DNA of 64,000 nt, from positions 1 through 64,000 of the forward strand of contig OZ241339.1 in the NCBI GenBank assembly GCA_965200235.1, read 5' to 3'. Of this stretch, positions 9,301 through 17,533 are shown piece by piece (within the stretch, counting starts at the first letter, position 1; every line of letters begins with the position of its first letter). The notes beneath the pieces are model-generated. The model did no database searches. It saw nothing but the letters and a program-made list of their open reading frames with translations, and was not told the origin of the DNA. Origin of the DNA: Azotimanducus chitobiosivorans. Lineage in GTDB: Bacteria > Pseudomonadota > Gammaproteobacteria > Pseudomonadales > Azotimanducaceae. The position numbers and the translations under genes are program-made.

Positions 9301-9759
9301 CTAGGATGGCGGTTCAAGCCCCAAGGATCGCAATAATCGAGTTTCTGTCGACGGGAACTGCTCATCGTCACTCCCCCATTCCATTTGATCTGCTTCATGC
9401 CGACGAGATTGCCTGTCGCCTCGCTCAAGCGATTCCATCTGTCGCTCGTGCTTCAACGCGAGTTGGCGGTCTTGACGTTCCTTCCAATCACGTAGGTACA
9501 ATCGCTCGTTGTAGCGCTGGCGAATCGAGAATGCAAATAAAAGTACAACGAGCACCACCGATACGCTGATGAGCAGAAGCATTTCCAAGGTGACGGTTTC
9601 TTGGAATTGACGAATGAAGCTAAGCGACATCACGATAGGCACGAGGGCCGACGCGAAGCCGCCGATGACTGCGAACATCCAATGAGAACTCTTGGCCCGC
9701 TTGGCCTCAGTAATGTCCTCATCGTCTTGATCTTTAGCTTGAAGAGAGAGCATCTGCAT
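9301..9759 (-). CDS. Hypothetical membrane protein with coiled C-terminus
   Basis: A 152-residue protein I do not recognise. It has an acidic N-terminus, two hydrophobic segments at roughly 28-50 and 57-77, and then a highly charged, Arg/Glu/Gln-rich tail that looks helical. The layout suggests an inner-membrane protein with a cytosolic coiled tail. The gene ends TCC-TAG, and that TAG is part of the CTAG bordering element 1, so the element sits exactly at the stop codon. No operon partner is visible. Confidence 0.6.
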   Translation of the reverse strand: MQMLSLQAKDQDDEDITEAKRAKSSHWMFAVIGGFASALVPIVMSLSFIRQFQETVTLEMLLLISVSVVLVVLLFAFSIRQRYNERLYLRDWKERQDRQLALKHERQMESLERGDRQSRRHEADQMEWGSDDEQFPSTETRLLRSLGLEPPS

Positions 9760-9784
9760 ATTCTACGGTAGTTAACAGTCCACA

Positions 9785-9845
9785 GGGACAGGCACTTTTC
9801 ACAACAGGGACAGGCGCTTTGGGCTAAGAGCGAGGTGCCTGTCCC
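9785..9845. repeat. Three-copy GGGACAGGCAC/GGTGCCTGTCCC cluster
   Basis: Two copies point right (9785-9795 and the GGGACAGGCGC variant at 9807-9817) and one points left (9834-9845). The second and third can form a hairpin with a 16-nt loop, followed by TTTTT, which could act as a terminator. The cluster lies between the divergent membrane protein gene and the MerR-TPR gene. Confidence 0.82.
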
Positions 9846-9928
9846 TTTTTGGTCCTTTTGCGTCAACTGACAGTGTTTGACGTGCGCAATAACGCGAACT
9901 TCGGGTAGAGTTTTGGTCTTGCTCGGAA

Positions 9929-10738
9929 ATGCCGATGGGCGATATAGACGACAGTCAAGAAAGTGTGGATTTGGCAACGGCCGCTCGGCTTACGGGGCTT
10001 TCGGTTCGTCAGATTCGACACTGGCGAAGCATGGGCGTTGTAGGCGATGGTGAGGCGTGCATCAGTTTCATCGATCTTCGCCTGCTGCGCAGCTTTGCCA
10101 CGCTGCTAAAGCTCCGGTTGCCAGCGAGGCGACTCAATCGCGCTCTCGGAAGAATGAGCGTGCCATCTAACTCATTGACGACGGACGGCCAATACCTGCT
10201 CTATCGTCGCAACAGCCGCCTTTGGAATGCCGAGACGGGGCAAGGGCACATCGAATTCGAAGAGGCGACCGCACCCTCAAAGTCTGAGTCGCCAGTGATG
10301 CTCCGCGAAGATACAGGGCAGACGCAAAAGGCTCTCTCTGCTGAACAGTGGTACCAGCTCGGCGTGAAGCAGGAATACTCAGACATCAAGTCGTCTCAAA
10401 ATGCTTATCTCAAGGCTATTCAATCTGATCCAGAGTACGTTGCGGCTCGCATCAATCTCGGACGTCTTCGGCAATTGCGAGGTCAGATTTCATCCGCAGT
10501 GCACCAGTACCGCGCGGTGATTCGTCTTGAGCCGCGAAACCTTGAAGCTTTTTACAACCTAGCGACCGTGTTTGATGACCTTGGGGAAAGGGAAGTAGCC
10601 ATCAAGTACTACCAGATCGCCTCGCGCGGCGTGCCCGAGTCTCATCTTCATCTCGGGCGACTGCTTGAAGAACAGGGTCAATCTATGCGAGCCACATGGC
10701 ACTTCAAGGCATGGGAAAAGCTGGCTGAAGCTGGCTGA
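9929..10738 (+). CDS. MerR-like HTH plus TPR protein
   Basis: The 269-residue protein combines two modules. Residues about 10-75 form a MerR-type winged helix (DLATAARLTGLSVRQIRHWR). Residues about 135-265 form at least three tetratricopeptide repeats, with motifs such as DPEYVAARINLGRLRQLRG and EPRNLEAFYNLATVFDDLGE. It is probably a DNA-binding regulator whose TPR part binds a protein partner; target and signal are unknown. An alternative ATG at 9935 has a better-spaced GGAA. It is unlinked to an obvious target, though feoB ends 134 bp downstream on the other strand. Confidence 0.78.
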   Translation: MPMGDIDDSQESVDLATAARLTGLSVRQIRHWRSMGVVGDGEACISFIDLRLLRSFATLLKLRLPARRLNRALGRMSVPSNSLTTDGQYLLYRRNSRLWNAETGQGHIEFEEATAPSKSESPVMLREDTGQTQKALSAEQWYQLGVKQEYSDIKSSQNAYLKAIQSDPEYVAARINLGRLRQLRGQISSAVHQYRAVIRLEPRNLEAFYNLATVFDDLGEREVAIKYYQIASRGVPESHLHLGRLLEEQGQSMRATWHFKAWEKLAEAG

Positions 10739-10839
10739 AATCAAGTTCAGCGCGATGAGCTGGCAATGCCTTAGCTGGCGATTGCCCGACCCCGACGCCG
10801 CCGGTTCGCGACCGAAGACGCGCGCATCAAGCTCCCCAG

Positions 10840-10874
10840 CCTGTATCCGGCAACATCGGTTTGATGGAGCACTA
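10840..10874. mobile_element. Solitary element end at the feoB stop codon
   Basis: Reading from the feoB stop, the sequence TAGTGCTCCATCAAAC matches the outer ends of elements 1 and 2 (TAGTGCTCC followed by an AT-rich stretch). The TAG at 10872-10874 is the feoB stop. No second end was found before the MerR-TPR gene stop at 10738, so this is a partial or decayed copy. The inner limit is approximate. Confidence 0.45.
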
Positions 10875-12974
10875 CTGCACTTGGCGAACTGCGATCAGAT
10901 CTCTATTGCCGATGCCCCTGGTGAGTCCCCAGCGCACGAAGCCGACGTACACCAAGGCCATGAGCGCTGCCATCCCTAATATCCATAGCGAGCTGTTGAG
11001 TGGCTGGTCTGTATATGTCCCCAATTGATAGCAGATTACCGCAAGCGAATAGGCGAGAGTGAGCGACCAAGCGACCGAAAATACGGCAAAAAAGCTTCCA
11101 AGTTCTCGAAATAAGGCACCGACTGTGGCAACGCAGGGTATGTACAGAAGAATAAACATGAGGTAGCAAAAGGCAGCGAGATCGGACGAAAAAGCGCGTC
11201 GAAGCTGTTCTACCGTGGTTGCCTGACCTACAAGCTCCATGCCTGCGGCAGACGCGTTGACTTGACCAAAGGCCAGCGGGTCCGCGGCGCTCTCCCCAAG
11301 TCCTAATAGATTTTCGGGAATCGTGCTTATGGCATTGCCAATAGTTGGCCAAAACTGAAATTCGCCGACTAGCGGCTCCGCCTCGGAATAGAGGGCGTCA
11401 AACGTTCCAACCACAACCTCCTTGGCGAACATGCCTGTGAACAAGCCGACTGCGGCGGGCCAGTTGTCCTCTTCCACGCCCATCGGCGCGAGTATCGGCG
11501 TGATGCGCTTGCCAATCTCGGACAGTACCGAGCTTTCAGTGTTCTCGTTACCGTAGCTGCCATCGGTTCCTAAGGAATTCAAGATGTTGAGCGCAATGAC
11601 GACAATGACGATTGCTTTCCCGGCGCGCACTACGAAATCGCGCAACCGATGCCAGGCGACTCTCAGGACGTTGCCAAGTCTTGGTACGTGGTAGCTTGGC
11701 ATTTCGAGCGTGAATCCGCTTGATACGGGCGCGACAAGGTGCGAACGCAGCAGTAATACGGTAATGACTGCAACGAGAATTCCAATCACATAAAGCAAGA
11801 AGACTATTTCCGCCGCGTAGCCACGGAAGAAAGCTGCCGCGAACAGCGCGTAGACCGTCAATCGCGCGCCACATGACATGTAAGGCGCCATCAGCGCGGA
11901 GAACACCCGCTCAGCATTACCCGGCAGCGCGCGGGTTGCCATCACCGCGGGCACGTTGCAGCCGAACCCGATGATAAGAGGCAGGAACGCATGACCCGGC
12001 AGCCCGGCTTTTCGCAGGAGTCGGTCCATCAAGAAGGCAGTGCGAGCCATATATCCCGAGCTCTCAAGCAGGGACAGGCACAGAAACAGAGTGCCGATGA
12101 TCGGGATGAAGGTGCCGACAAGCTGAACTCCGCCGCCGACACCGTCCGCGATGAACGTGGACAGCCAGTCTGGTGCGCCTGCGTGCAGCAGCAATGTCCG
12201 TGGCCCTTCGACGAAAAGTGCGGAGCCGACACCATCAAAGAAGTCGATAAACGCCCCGCCAACACCAATGGTGACGAGGAACATGAAATACACGACAGCC
12301 AGAAACAGCGGCAGACCGAGCACAGGGTTGAGTAAAAGTGCGTCCAATCGGTCTGTTAGTCGCCCGGCGTTGCGTCCACCGGACACGGCTTCTGCACAGA
12401 TTTGTTCCACGTGTCGATAACGCTCGGAAGGTCCAAGTGTGGTCTTCGAGGCGTTGCGAAGATGCACCTCGGGATTGGCAGCTGCGCGGCCGACGGCCGC
12501 CTTGAGTTGAGCAATACCTTCGTAGCGGCTTGCCGATACGCTCACCACTTCGCAGTTGAGATATTGCTCAAGCGCGCCACAATCAATCCTGAGGCCATGC
12601 CGGCGAGCCAAATCGCTCATGTTGAGCGCGACCACCATTGGCAACCCGAAGTCGCGCAACTGAGTGGCGATATAGAGGCCGCGCGTGAGTGAGGTGGCAT
12701 CGACAACGCAAATGACGGTGTCTGACTGACGGGAGGCGAGGAAATCGCTTGCGATTCGTTGATCGGCGGACATCATTGTTTGGCGCTCGGAGAAATCCGA
12801 AAGACCGGGCAGGTCTGTGACTTCACACGTCAAGGTGCCAACGCGGAATCGCCCTACTTTTTTGTCAACAGTGACGCCGGGCCAATTGCCGATGTGCTGT
12901 CGTGCGCCTGTCAGCACGTTGAACAAGGTTGACTTGCCGACATTGGGGTTGCCTGCAAGAGCGACGCGAATCAT
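10872..12974 (-). CDS. feoB: Ferrous iron transporter FeoB
   Basis: FeoB is the GTPase-coupled Fe2+ permease of the inner membrane. The 700-residue length is normal. The G1 loop GNPNVGKST lies at 8-16, G3 is DLPG at 54-57, and NMSD (G4) lies near 121. The C-terminal half has many membrane segments with two Gate-like repeats containing conserved cysteines. Its ATG overlaps the feoA stop by four bases, so the two are coupled. The G3 motif continues LSDFSE rather than the common TYSL. No FeoC is seen downstream. The stop codon TAG coincides with an inverted-repeat element end. Confidence 0.96.
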   Translation of the reverse strand: MIRVALAGNPNVGKSTLFNVLTGARQHIGNWPGVTVDKKVGRFRVGTLTCEVTDLPGLSDFSERQTMMSADQRIASDFLASRQSDTVICVVDATSLTRGLYIATQLRDFGLPMVVALNMSDLARRHGLRIDCGALEQYLNCEVVSVSASRYEGIAQLKAAVGRAAANPEVHLRNASKTTLGPSERYRHVEQICAEAVSGGRNAGRLTDRLDALLLNPVLGLPLFLAVVYFMFLVTIGVGGAFIDFFDGVGSALFVEGPRTLLLHAGAPDWLSTFIADGVGGGVQLVGTFIPIIGTLFLCLSLLESSGYMARTAFLMDRLLRKAGLPGHAFLPLIIGFGCNVPAVMATRALPGNAERVFSALMAPYMSCGARLTVYALFAAAFFRGYAAEIVFLLYVIGILVAVITVLLLRSHLVAPVSSGFTLEMPSYHVPRLGNVLRVAWHRLRDFVVRAGKAIVIVVIALNILNSLGTDGSYGNENTESSVLSEIGKRITPILAPMGVEEDNWPAAVGLFTGMFAKEVVVGTFDALYSEAEPLVGEFQFWPTIGNAISTIPENLLGLGESAADPLAFGQVNASAAGMELVGQATTVEQLRRAFSSDLAAFCYLMFILLYIPCVATVGALFRELGSFFAVFSVAWSLTLAYSLAVICYQLGTYTDQPLNSSLWILGMAALMALVYVGFVRWGLTRGIGNRDLIAVRQVQ

Positions 12975-13192
12975 GGTTGTGCCTCTAGGATGAGCGCCGA
13001 AATTTCAGACTTTCGCAGCGCCACACGTGCGCCGCGAACTCGCAATTGGACCGGGTCGCCGAGTGGCGCTTTTCTGATGAACTCGACAAGTGCGCCCGGC
13101 GTGAACCCGAGGCTCTGGAGTCTTTTTGCGTACGGGCTGTCTTCGTCCACGAAACCGCGAACGCGAGCGAACTTTTGTTTCTCATCAAGCAT
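12971..13192 (-). CDS. feoA: Ferrous iron transport protein FeoA
   Basis: A 73-residue SH3-like FeoA with FTPGALVEFIRKAPLGDPVQLRV in its centre, typical of the family. It is cytosolic and needed for FeoB function. It leads the feoAB operon, whose stop and start overlap as ATGA. There is no strong ribosome site. Upstream lie a CTAG-flanked element (13370-13543) and then a strong Fur-box match (13582-13606), which points to iron repression of the operon. Confidence 0.9.
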   Translation of the reverse strand: MLDEKQKFARVRGFVDEDSPYAKRLQSLGFTPGALVEFIRKAPLGDPVQLRVRGARVALRKSEISALILEAQP

Positions 13193-13369
13193 ATCTATCT
13201 GATTGACTGCGACTTATCGAGCACAGAAAGAAGTCTTTGTAGGCTCGCGAATTCAATGCCTTACGGTACTGAATTCATCAGGCACTTCCTTCTGCCCGCC
13301 CCTGCGGGCGGCTCTGCCGTGCATCTTTGCTCCTGCAAAGATGTCGGCGACACATCCATGTGCCGCTAG

Positions 13370-13543
13370 GAGTCTGCGCCGTAGGAAGTCGGTCAAGCGA
13401 AAATTCGATTCCGCCGTCCCTTTGAGCGGTCGATTGAGAATAATATCGAGACATATCTGACGAAATCGAATTGAACGAGGCCGAATGTTCAAAGGGGCGG
13501 GCGGAAGCGGATTTGCAACCATGAATTCCTGCGGCGCAGGCTC
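13370..13543. mobile_element. CTAG-flanked inverted-repeat element 4
   Basis: A 174-bp non-coding segment lies between CTAG at 13366-13369 and CTAG at 13544-13547. Ends: left GAGTCTGCGCCGTAGGAA, and right, read inward, GAGCCTGCGCCGCAGGAA. The similarity continues inward as CCGCCGTCCCTTTGA against CCGCCCGCCCCTTTGA. It sits in the feoA leader, between the Fur box and the gene. The remainder of the 13.2-13.68 kb non-coding gap holds a small GC-rich hairpin at about 13290-13320 and nothing else I can name. Confidence 0.65.
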
Positions 13544-13581
13544 CTAGGGAAACTCTATTATTCAGGATCTCGCTTTGCATT

Positions 13582-13606
13582 CAAACAAGAACCATTCTCA
13601 ATTGCA
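13582..13606 (-). promoter_or_regulatory. Fur box upstream of feoAB
   Basis: Read on the minus strand this 25-bp site contains TTGAGAATGGTTCTTG. It fits the extended palindromic Fur consensus (GCAAATGAGAATGATTCTCATTTG type) at about 21 of 25 positions by eye. It lies about 390 bp upstream of feoA; removing element 4 and one CTAG would bring that to about 212 bp. Iron-dependent repression of feoAB by Fur is expected from other proteobacteria. Confidence 0.7.
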
Positions 13607-13620
13607 ATAGAGACGGGCGA

Positions 13621-13651
13621 AGGGACAGGCACCGCTGAGGTGCCTGTCCCT
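13621..13651. repeat. Perfect GGGACAGGCACC palindrome
   Basis: AGGGACAGGCACC and GGTGCCTGTCCCT form a perfect 13-bp stem around the loop GCTGA. This is the cleanest paired form of the short repeat in the window and shows how two copies make a REP-type hairpin. It lies just past the epmA stop. Confidence 0.88.
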
Positions 13652-13678
13652 TGATGCGCTGATGCCCGGCCCTCGAAA

Positions 13679-14602
13679 TCATCGAGTCTTGTCGGAAAAC
13701 GTAAGGACTTGTGAGATAGTGCGTTTGCCAAGCTTCAGCATCAGTAGACGGTCGAGGCCGAGAGCCACGCCCGAAGTCGGCGTAAGGCCAGAGCACAACG
13801 CTGCCTCGAGGCGAGTGTCGCACTCGACATGCGCGAGACCGCGAGCACGCCGGATTTCGTTGTTGCAGTTCACTCGCCGCCGAAATTCGTCGGCATCAAG
13901 CAGTTCTTGGCAGCCGTTGGCAAGCTCGATTCCGTCGATGATAAATTCAAAACGGTCAGCGACACCGTCATGCCCAATTGCAGCGAGCGAGGCGAGGGGC
14001 AGCGGGAAACCGTGTACTACGACGCGGCCGGACAAGTCGGACACGGCATGCTCATACAGGCAGTCGAGCGCATTGAACTGATCAGCGTGCGCGGCCACGC
14101 GCCGCGCTGCTTCGATCAGCGTGGATTCGTCGCATGTGCAGATATCCAAGCCATGCTTGTCTCGAATGAGACTCTCAAAGGATACTCGTTCTACTCGGCC
14201 GGGCTTGAGAAGCGTATCAATCAGCTTGGCTGTCAATTCAGTCATGTCGGAGGTGCTCGCGCCAGGCGCATACCACTCGATTATGGTGAATTCCGAGTTA
14301 TGCAGGTGGCCGGTCTCTCCTCTTCGAAAAGCGAGGCAGATTTGATACACCGGCCTTGGCGTGTGCGCGAGTAGCCGCTTCATGTGGAACTCAGGAGACG
14401 TTTGCAGATAGCGTCGCGCTTCGCCGTCCGTCAAGGTATACGAATCGAGAAACGGGTCGCTCGCAGTATGGTTTGAGAGACTTGGGGTTTGTATTTCCAA
14501 GTATCCGCGGGCATCGAAAAACTTGCGTGCGTCCCTCAATATCGCGGCGCGCGCCTCAAGTGCATCTGCGCCGCACTCCGGCTGCCACCAGGACCGGCTC
14601 AC
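13679..14602 (-). CDS. epmA: EF-P--(R)-beta-lysine ligase EpmA
   Basis: EpmA (PoxA/GenX) is a class II lysyl-tRNA synthetase-like enzyme that attaches (R)-beta-lysine to elongation factor P. The 307-residue protein lacks the anticodon-binding domain. It has motif 1-like FDARGYLEIQTPSL, then TSPEFHMKRLLA and the motif 2 region RRGETGHLHNSEFTIIEWY. It starts with GTG overlapping the efp stop (GTGA), so enzyme and substrate are co-translated from one operon. The lysine aminomutase EpmB is not in the window. Confidence 0.93.
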   Translation of the reverse strand: MSRSWWQPECGADALEARAAILRDARKFFDARGYLEIQTPSLSNHTASDPFLDSYTLTDGEARRYLQTSPEFHMKRLLAHTPRPVYQICLAFRRGETGHLHNSEFTIIEWYAPGASTSDMTELTAKLIDTLLKPGRVERVSFESLIRDKHGLDICTCDESTLIEAARRVAAHADQFNALDCLYEHAVSDLSGRVVVHGFPLPLASLAAIGHDGVADRFEFIIDGIELANGCQELLDADEFRRRVNCNNEIRRARGLAHVECDTRLEAALCSGLTPTSGVALGLDRLLMLKLGKRTISQVLTFSDKTR

Positions 14603-15171
14603 CCCTTCGCCCTGCCGACGTATTCTCCGGTTCGAGTGTCGATTCGAAGCACTTCGCCTGCTTCAATGAAAAGTGGGACGCGAATGCTCGCGCCTGTTGA
14701 CATGATGGCCGTCTTGCTGCCGCCGGTGGCCGTGTCCCCGCGCACGCCCGGGTCAGTTTGTACGACCTCAAGTTCGACGAAAATAGGCGGCGTGATCGAG
14801 ATTGGACGTCCGTCCCAAAGCACCACTTGGCAGAGGTCTTCCTCGCGAATCCAGTACTTGGCGTCGCCGAGGGTCGCAGCATCTACTTCCACCTGTTCGT
14901 AAGAGCCATCGCTGAGCATGAAATGGTAGGTGTCTCCGTCAAAGTAGAGATACTGCATTGCAACTTCCCTCACATCCGCGGTGGGAAGTGACTCGCCGGA
15001 CTTGAAGGTGCGCTCCCAAGTCCGCGAAGTGATCAAGTTCTTCAAGCGGACGCGAGTGAATGCCTGCCCCTTGCCCGGCTTTACAAACTCGGTTTCGACC
15101 ATCGTGCAGGGGTCGCCATCGAGTAGCACCCTGAGACCCGGGCGGAATTCATTGGTGGAGATGTTCGGCAT
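14599..15171 (-). CDS. efp: Elongation factor P
   Basis: EF-P rescues ribosomes stalled at polyproline. From the ATG at 15171 the protein has 190 residues. The modified lysine lies in FVKPGKGQAF, and with this start it is Lys34, as in E. coli. A TTG two codons upstream is possible but would shift this numbering. The three beta-barrel domains appear complete, ending RIDTRTGEYVGRAKG. It is followed without a gap by epmA, its modifier. Confidence 0.95.
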   Translation of the reverse strand: MPNISTNEFRPGLRVLLDGDPCTMVETEFVKPGKGQAFTRVRLKNLITSRTWERTFKSGESLPTADVREVAMQYLYFDGDTYHFMLSDGSYEQVEVDAATLGDAKYWIREEDLCQVVLWDGRPISITPPIFVELEVVQTDPGVRGDTATGGSKTAIMSTGASIRVPLFIEAGEVLRIDTRTGEYVGRAKG

Positions 15172-15207
15172 CGACAAAGTGTATCAGGCGAAGATTGAGA
15201 ATGACGG

Positions 15208-15242
15208 GGGACAGGCGCCGCGAAACCAAAGGGACAGGCGCC
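15208..15242 (+). repeat. Two GGGACAGGCGCC repeats
   Basis: Two direct copies of the GCGCC variant lie at 15208-15219 and 15231-15242, in the gap between the parC stop and the efp start. Confidence 0.82.
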
Positions 15243-15261
15243 GCCGAAGCGTGCTCTTGCT

Positions 15262-17523
15262 TCATTCCACTTCGAGGCGCCGAATCTTTTGATAGTTCTT
15301 GCTGACCTTGATGCCGCGGCGGGCACGCTCCCCTAGATGCTGAAGGAGCGCCTCACCACGAAGTCGGGTGTAGCTTCGCGCGGCATGCACCAGCAGCTTG
15401 CCGTCGCGGGGCAGCACCACAGGCGCAAGCAGGCGTTCGCCCTCGGCCAAAGCCTTGGCCGGAATCGCGATGAGCTTCACGCCCTTGCCTTTCGCCTGCG
15501 CTGGCACCTCTTCGAGATCGATGAGCAGCAGGTGTCCCGATGTGGTCGCAAGCGCCACCAAGGCGTTGACGCGCTTCTCAGCCGCGAGCACAAACGGCTT
15601 GAGCACGTCACCCTTGTTGGGGTTCAGGCCAGCTTTGCCTGCCGATTGTCGGCTCACGCAGTCGGCGAGCGTTGTCACAAAACCGCTCCCTGCGCTCGAA
15701 GCGCAGAGCAGCAAATCGGTCGGTGCGCCCATCGCAAGGCCGACAAAGTTGACGCCAGGTCTTGGTGCCAAGCGGCCGGTCAAAGGCTCGCCTTGGCCGC
15801 GGGCGGAAGCAAGGCTGTGTGGCGGCAGGGAATAGAAACGCCCAGCAGAGTCGATGAATACGAGAAGATCGGTGCTCGCGCCGCGCGCGGAGTCAAAGGG
15901 CCTGTCGCCTGTGCGGTAGGCGAGGCTAGTCGGGTCGAGTTCGTGCCCTTTGCCAGCGCGCACCCAGCCTTGCTCGGAGAGGATGACCGTAACGGGTTCT
16001 CGAACCAGCAAATCGTCAGCGCTGAAGCTTTTTGCTTCTTCCGCCTCAACAAACGGCGAACGCCGCGCATCTCCATACTTCTCGGCATCGGCGGCGATTT
16101 CCTTTTTGAGCAGCGTTTTGAACCGCCGAGGCGAATCGAGCACGGCCTGAATACCCGTCCATTCATCCATCAGCGCGTTCTTTTCTTGCTTGATTCTCTC
16201 TTCTTCGAGGCGAGCGAGCTGGCGAAGCCGCAGCTCAAGGACGGCATCCACCTGTTCCGTGGTGAGTTTGAATGCTTCGATCAATGCCCTCTTCGGATTG
16301 TCAGACGCTCGGATAATCGCGATCACTTGATCGAGATTGAGGAACACCAGCATGAAGCCATCGAGAATGTGCATGCGTGACTGGATCACGTCGCTTCGAT
16401 ACTGAAGTCGCCGACGAACTGTGCTGCGACGATATTCAACCCACTCGCCGAGTAGCTCAGCGAGCCCAAAGACTTGCGGCCTGCCATCAAGTCCGAGCAC
16501 GTTGAAGTTCAGCGTGTGACTCGCCTCGAGGTCGGTTTCAGCAAAAAGATGGCTCATAAGCCGTGCGGCATCGAAACGCTTGTTCTTGGGAACAATCACC
16601 AGCCGCGTCGGATGCTCATGATCCGATTCGTCGCGAATGTCGGCAATCATCGGCAGGTTCTTTTTCTCCATCTCCGCGCCGATGCGCTCCAGAATCTTGG
16701 AGGGCGATGCCTGCCAAGGCAAGGCTTCAATAATGATCTCGCCGGTTTTCCTATCTTGTTGCCATATTGCCCGCGACACAACCGTGCCACGGCCTTTCTC
16801 GTAGGCAGCGATAATCTGTTCGCGCGGCGTAATAATGCAGGCGTCCGTCGGAAAGTCCGGACCGAGGCACATCTGCCCCGTCATAAGCTCGCGTGTGCTT
16901 GCAGTCGGATGATCGATCAGATGCACAACCGCATTCGCGAGTTCGCGAAGGTTGTGCGGCGGGATGCTTGTGGCCATGCCAACCGCGATGCCAGTGCCGC
17001 CGTTCGCGAGCACCAGCGGCAGGCGGGATGGCAGCGTTACTGGCTCCTCAAGCGTGCCGTCAAAATTTGGTGCGAAATCAACGGTGCCCTGCCCAAGCTC
17101 GGAAAGCAAGAGCTCCGAGAATTTGGACAGGCGCGCCTCGGTGTAGCGCATGGCAGCAAAGGATTTGGGATCATCGGGAGCGCCCCAGTTGCCCTGTCCT
17201 TCAATGAGCGGATAGCGAAACGAAAAAGGCTGTGCCATCAGCACCATTGCTTCGTAGCATGCGCTGTCACCATGCGGGTGGAACTTGCCGAGGACATCAC
17301 CGACCGTCCGCGCCGACTTGGCGGGCTTGGCATTGGCGCCGAGACCGAGCTGACCCATGCCGTACACGAGTCTTCGCTGCACCGGCTTGAGGCCATCGCC
17401 CACCTTGGGCAGCGCCCGGTCGTTGATGACATACATTGAGTAGTCGAGATAGGCACGTTCGGTGAAGGTGGCGAGCGGCAGGCGCTCAAACCCGGCTTCA
17501 CCGTCCGAAAGCAAGTCCGCCAT
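15262..17523 (-). CDS. parC: DNA topoisomerase IV subunit A
   Basis: ParC is the DNA-breaking subunit of topoisomerase IV, which decatenates daughter chromosomes. From the ATG at 17523, ten bases after parE, it has 753 residues. The catalytic tyrosine is in FAAMRYTEARLS, near residue 127. The quinolone-determining region reads HPHGDSACYEAM with Ser87 and Glu91 (E. coli Ser80 and Glu84), the unmutated residues. The C-terminal beta-propeller region follows. An earlier in-frame start would overlap parE and is unlikely. Confidence 0.95.
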   Translation of the reverse strand: MADLLSDGEAGFERLPLATFTERAYLDYSMYVINDRALPKVGDGLKPVQRRLVYGMGQLGLGANAKPAKSARTVGDVLGKFHPHGDSACYEAMVLMAQPFSFRYPLIEGQGNWGAPDDPKSFAAMRYTEARLSKFSELLLSELGQGTVDFAPNFDGTLEEPVTLPSRLPLVLANGGTGIAVGMATSIPPHNLRELANAVVHLIDHPTASTRELMTGQMCLGPDFPTDACIITPREQIIAAYEKGRGTVVSRAIWQQDRKTGEIIIEALPWQASPSKILERIGAEMEKKNLPMIADIRDESDHEHPTRLVIVPKNKRFDAARLMSHLFAETDLEASHTLNFNVLGLDGRPQVFGLAELLGEWVEYRRSTVRRRLQYRSDVIQSRMHILDGFMLVFLNLDQVIAIIRASDNPKRALIEAFKLTTEQVDAVLELRLRQLARLEEERIKQEKNALMDEWTGIQAVLDSPRRFKTLLKKEIAADAEKYGDARRSPFVEAEEAKSFSADDLLVREPVTVILSEQGWVRAGKGHELDPTSLAYRTGDRPFDSARGASTDLLVFIDSAGRFYSLPPHSLASARGQGEPLTGRLAPRPGVNFVGLAMGAPTDLLLCASSAGSGFVTTLADCVSRQSAGKAGLNPNKGDVLKPFVLAAEKRVNALVALATTSGHLLLIDLEEVPAQAKGKGVKLIAIPAKALAEGERLLAPVVLPRDGKLLVHAARSYTRLRGEALLQHLGERARRGIKVSKNYQKIRRLEVE

Positions 17524-17533
17524 CAGCTGCGCA

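Noticed and set aside
12071..12081. GGGACAGGCAC inside feoB
   Set aside because: It encodes part of a conserved membrane stretch (LFLCLSLLE) in frame and has no partner copy, so I take it as coding coincidence.
13278..13580. Possible 100-residue gene upstream of feoA
   Set aside because: The frame runs through the inverted-repeat element and has no conserved features.
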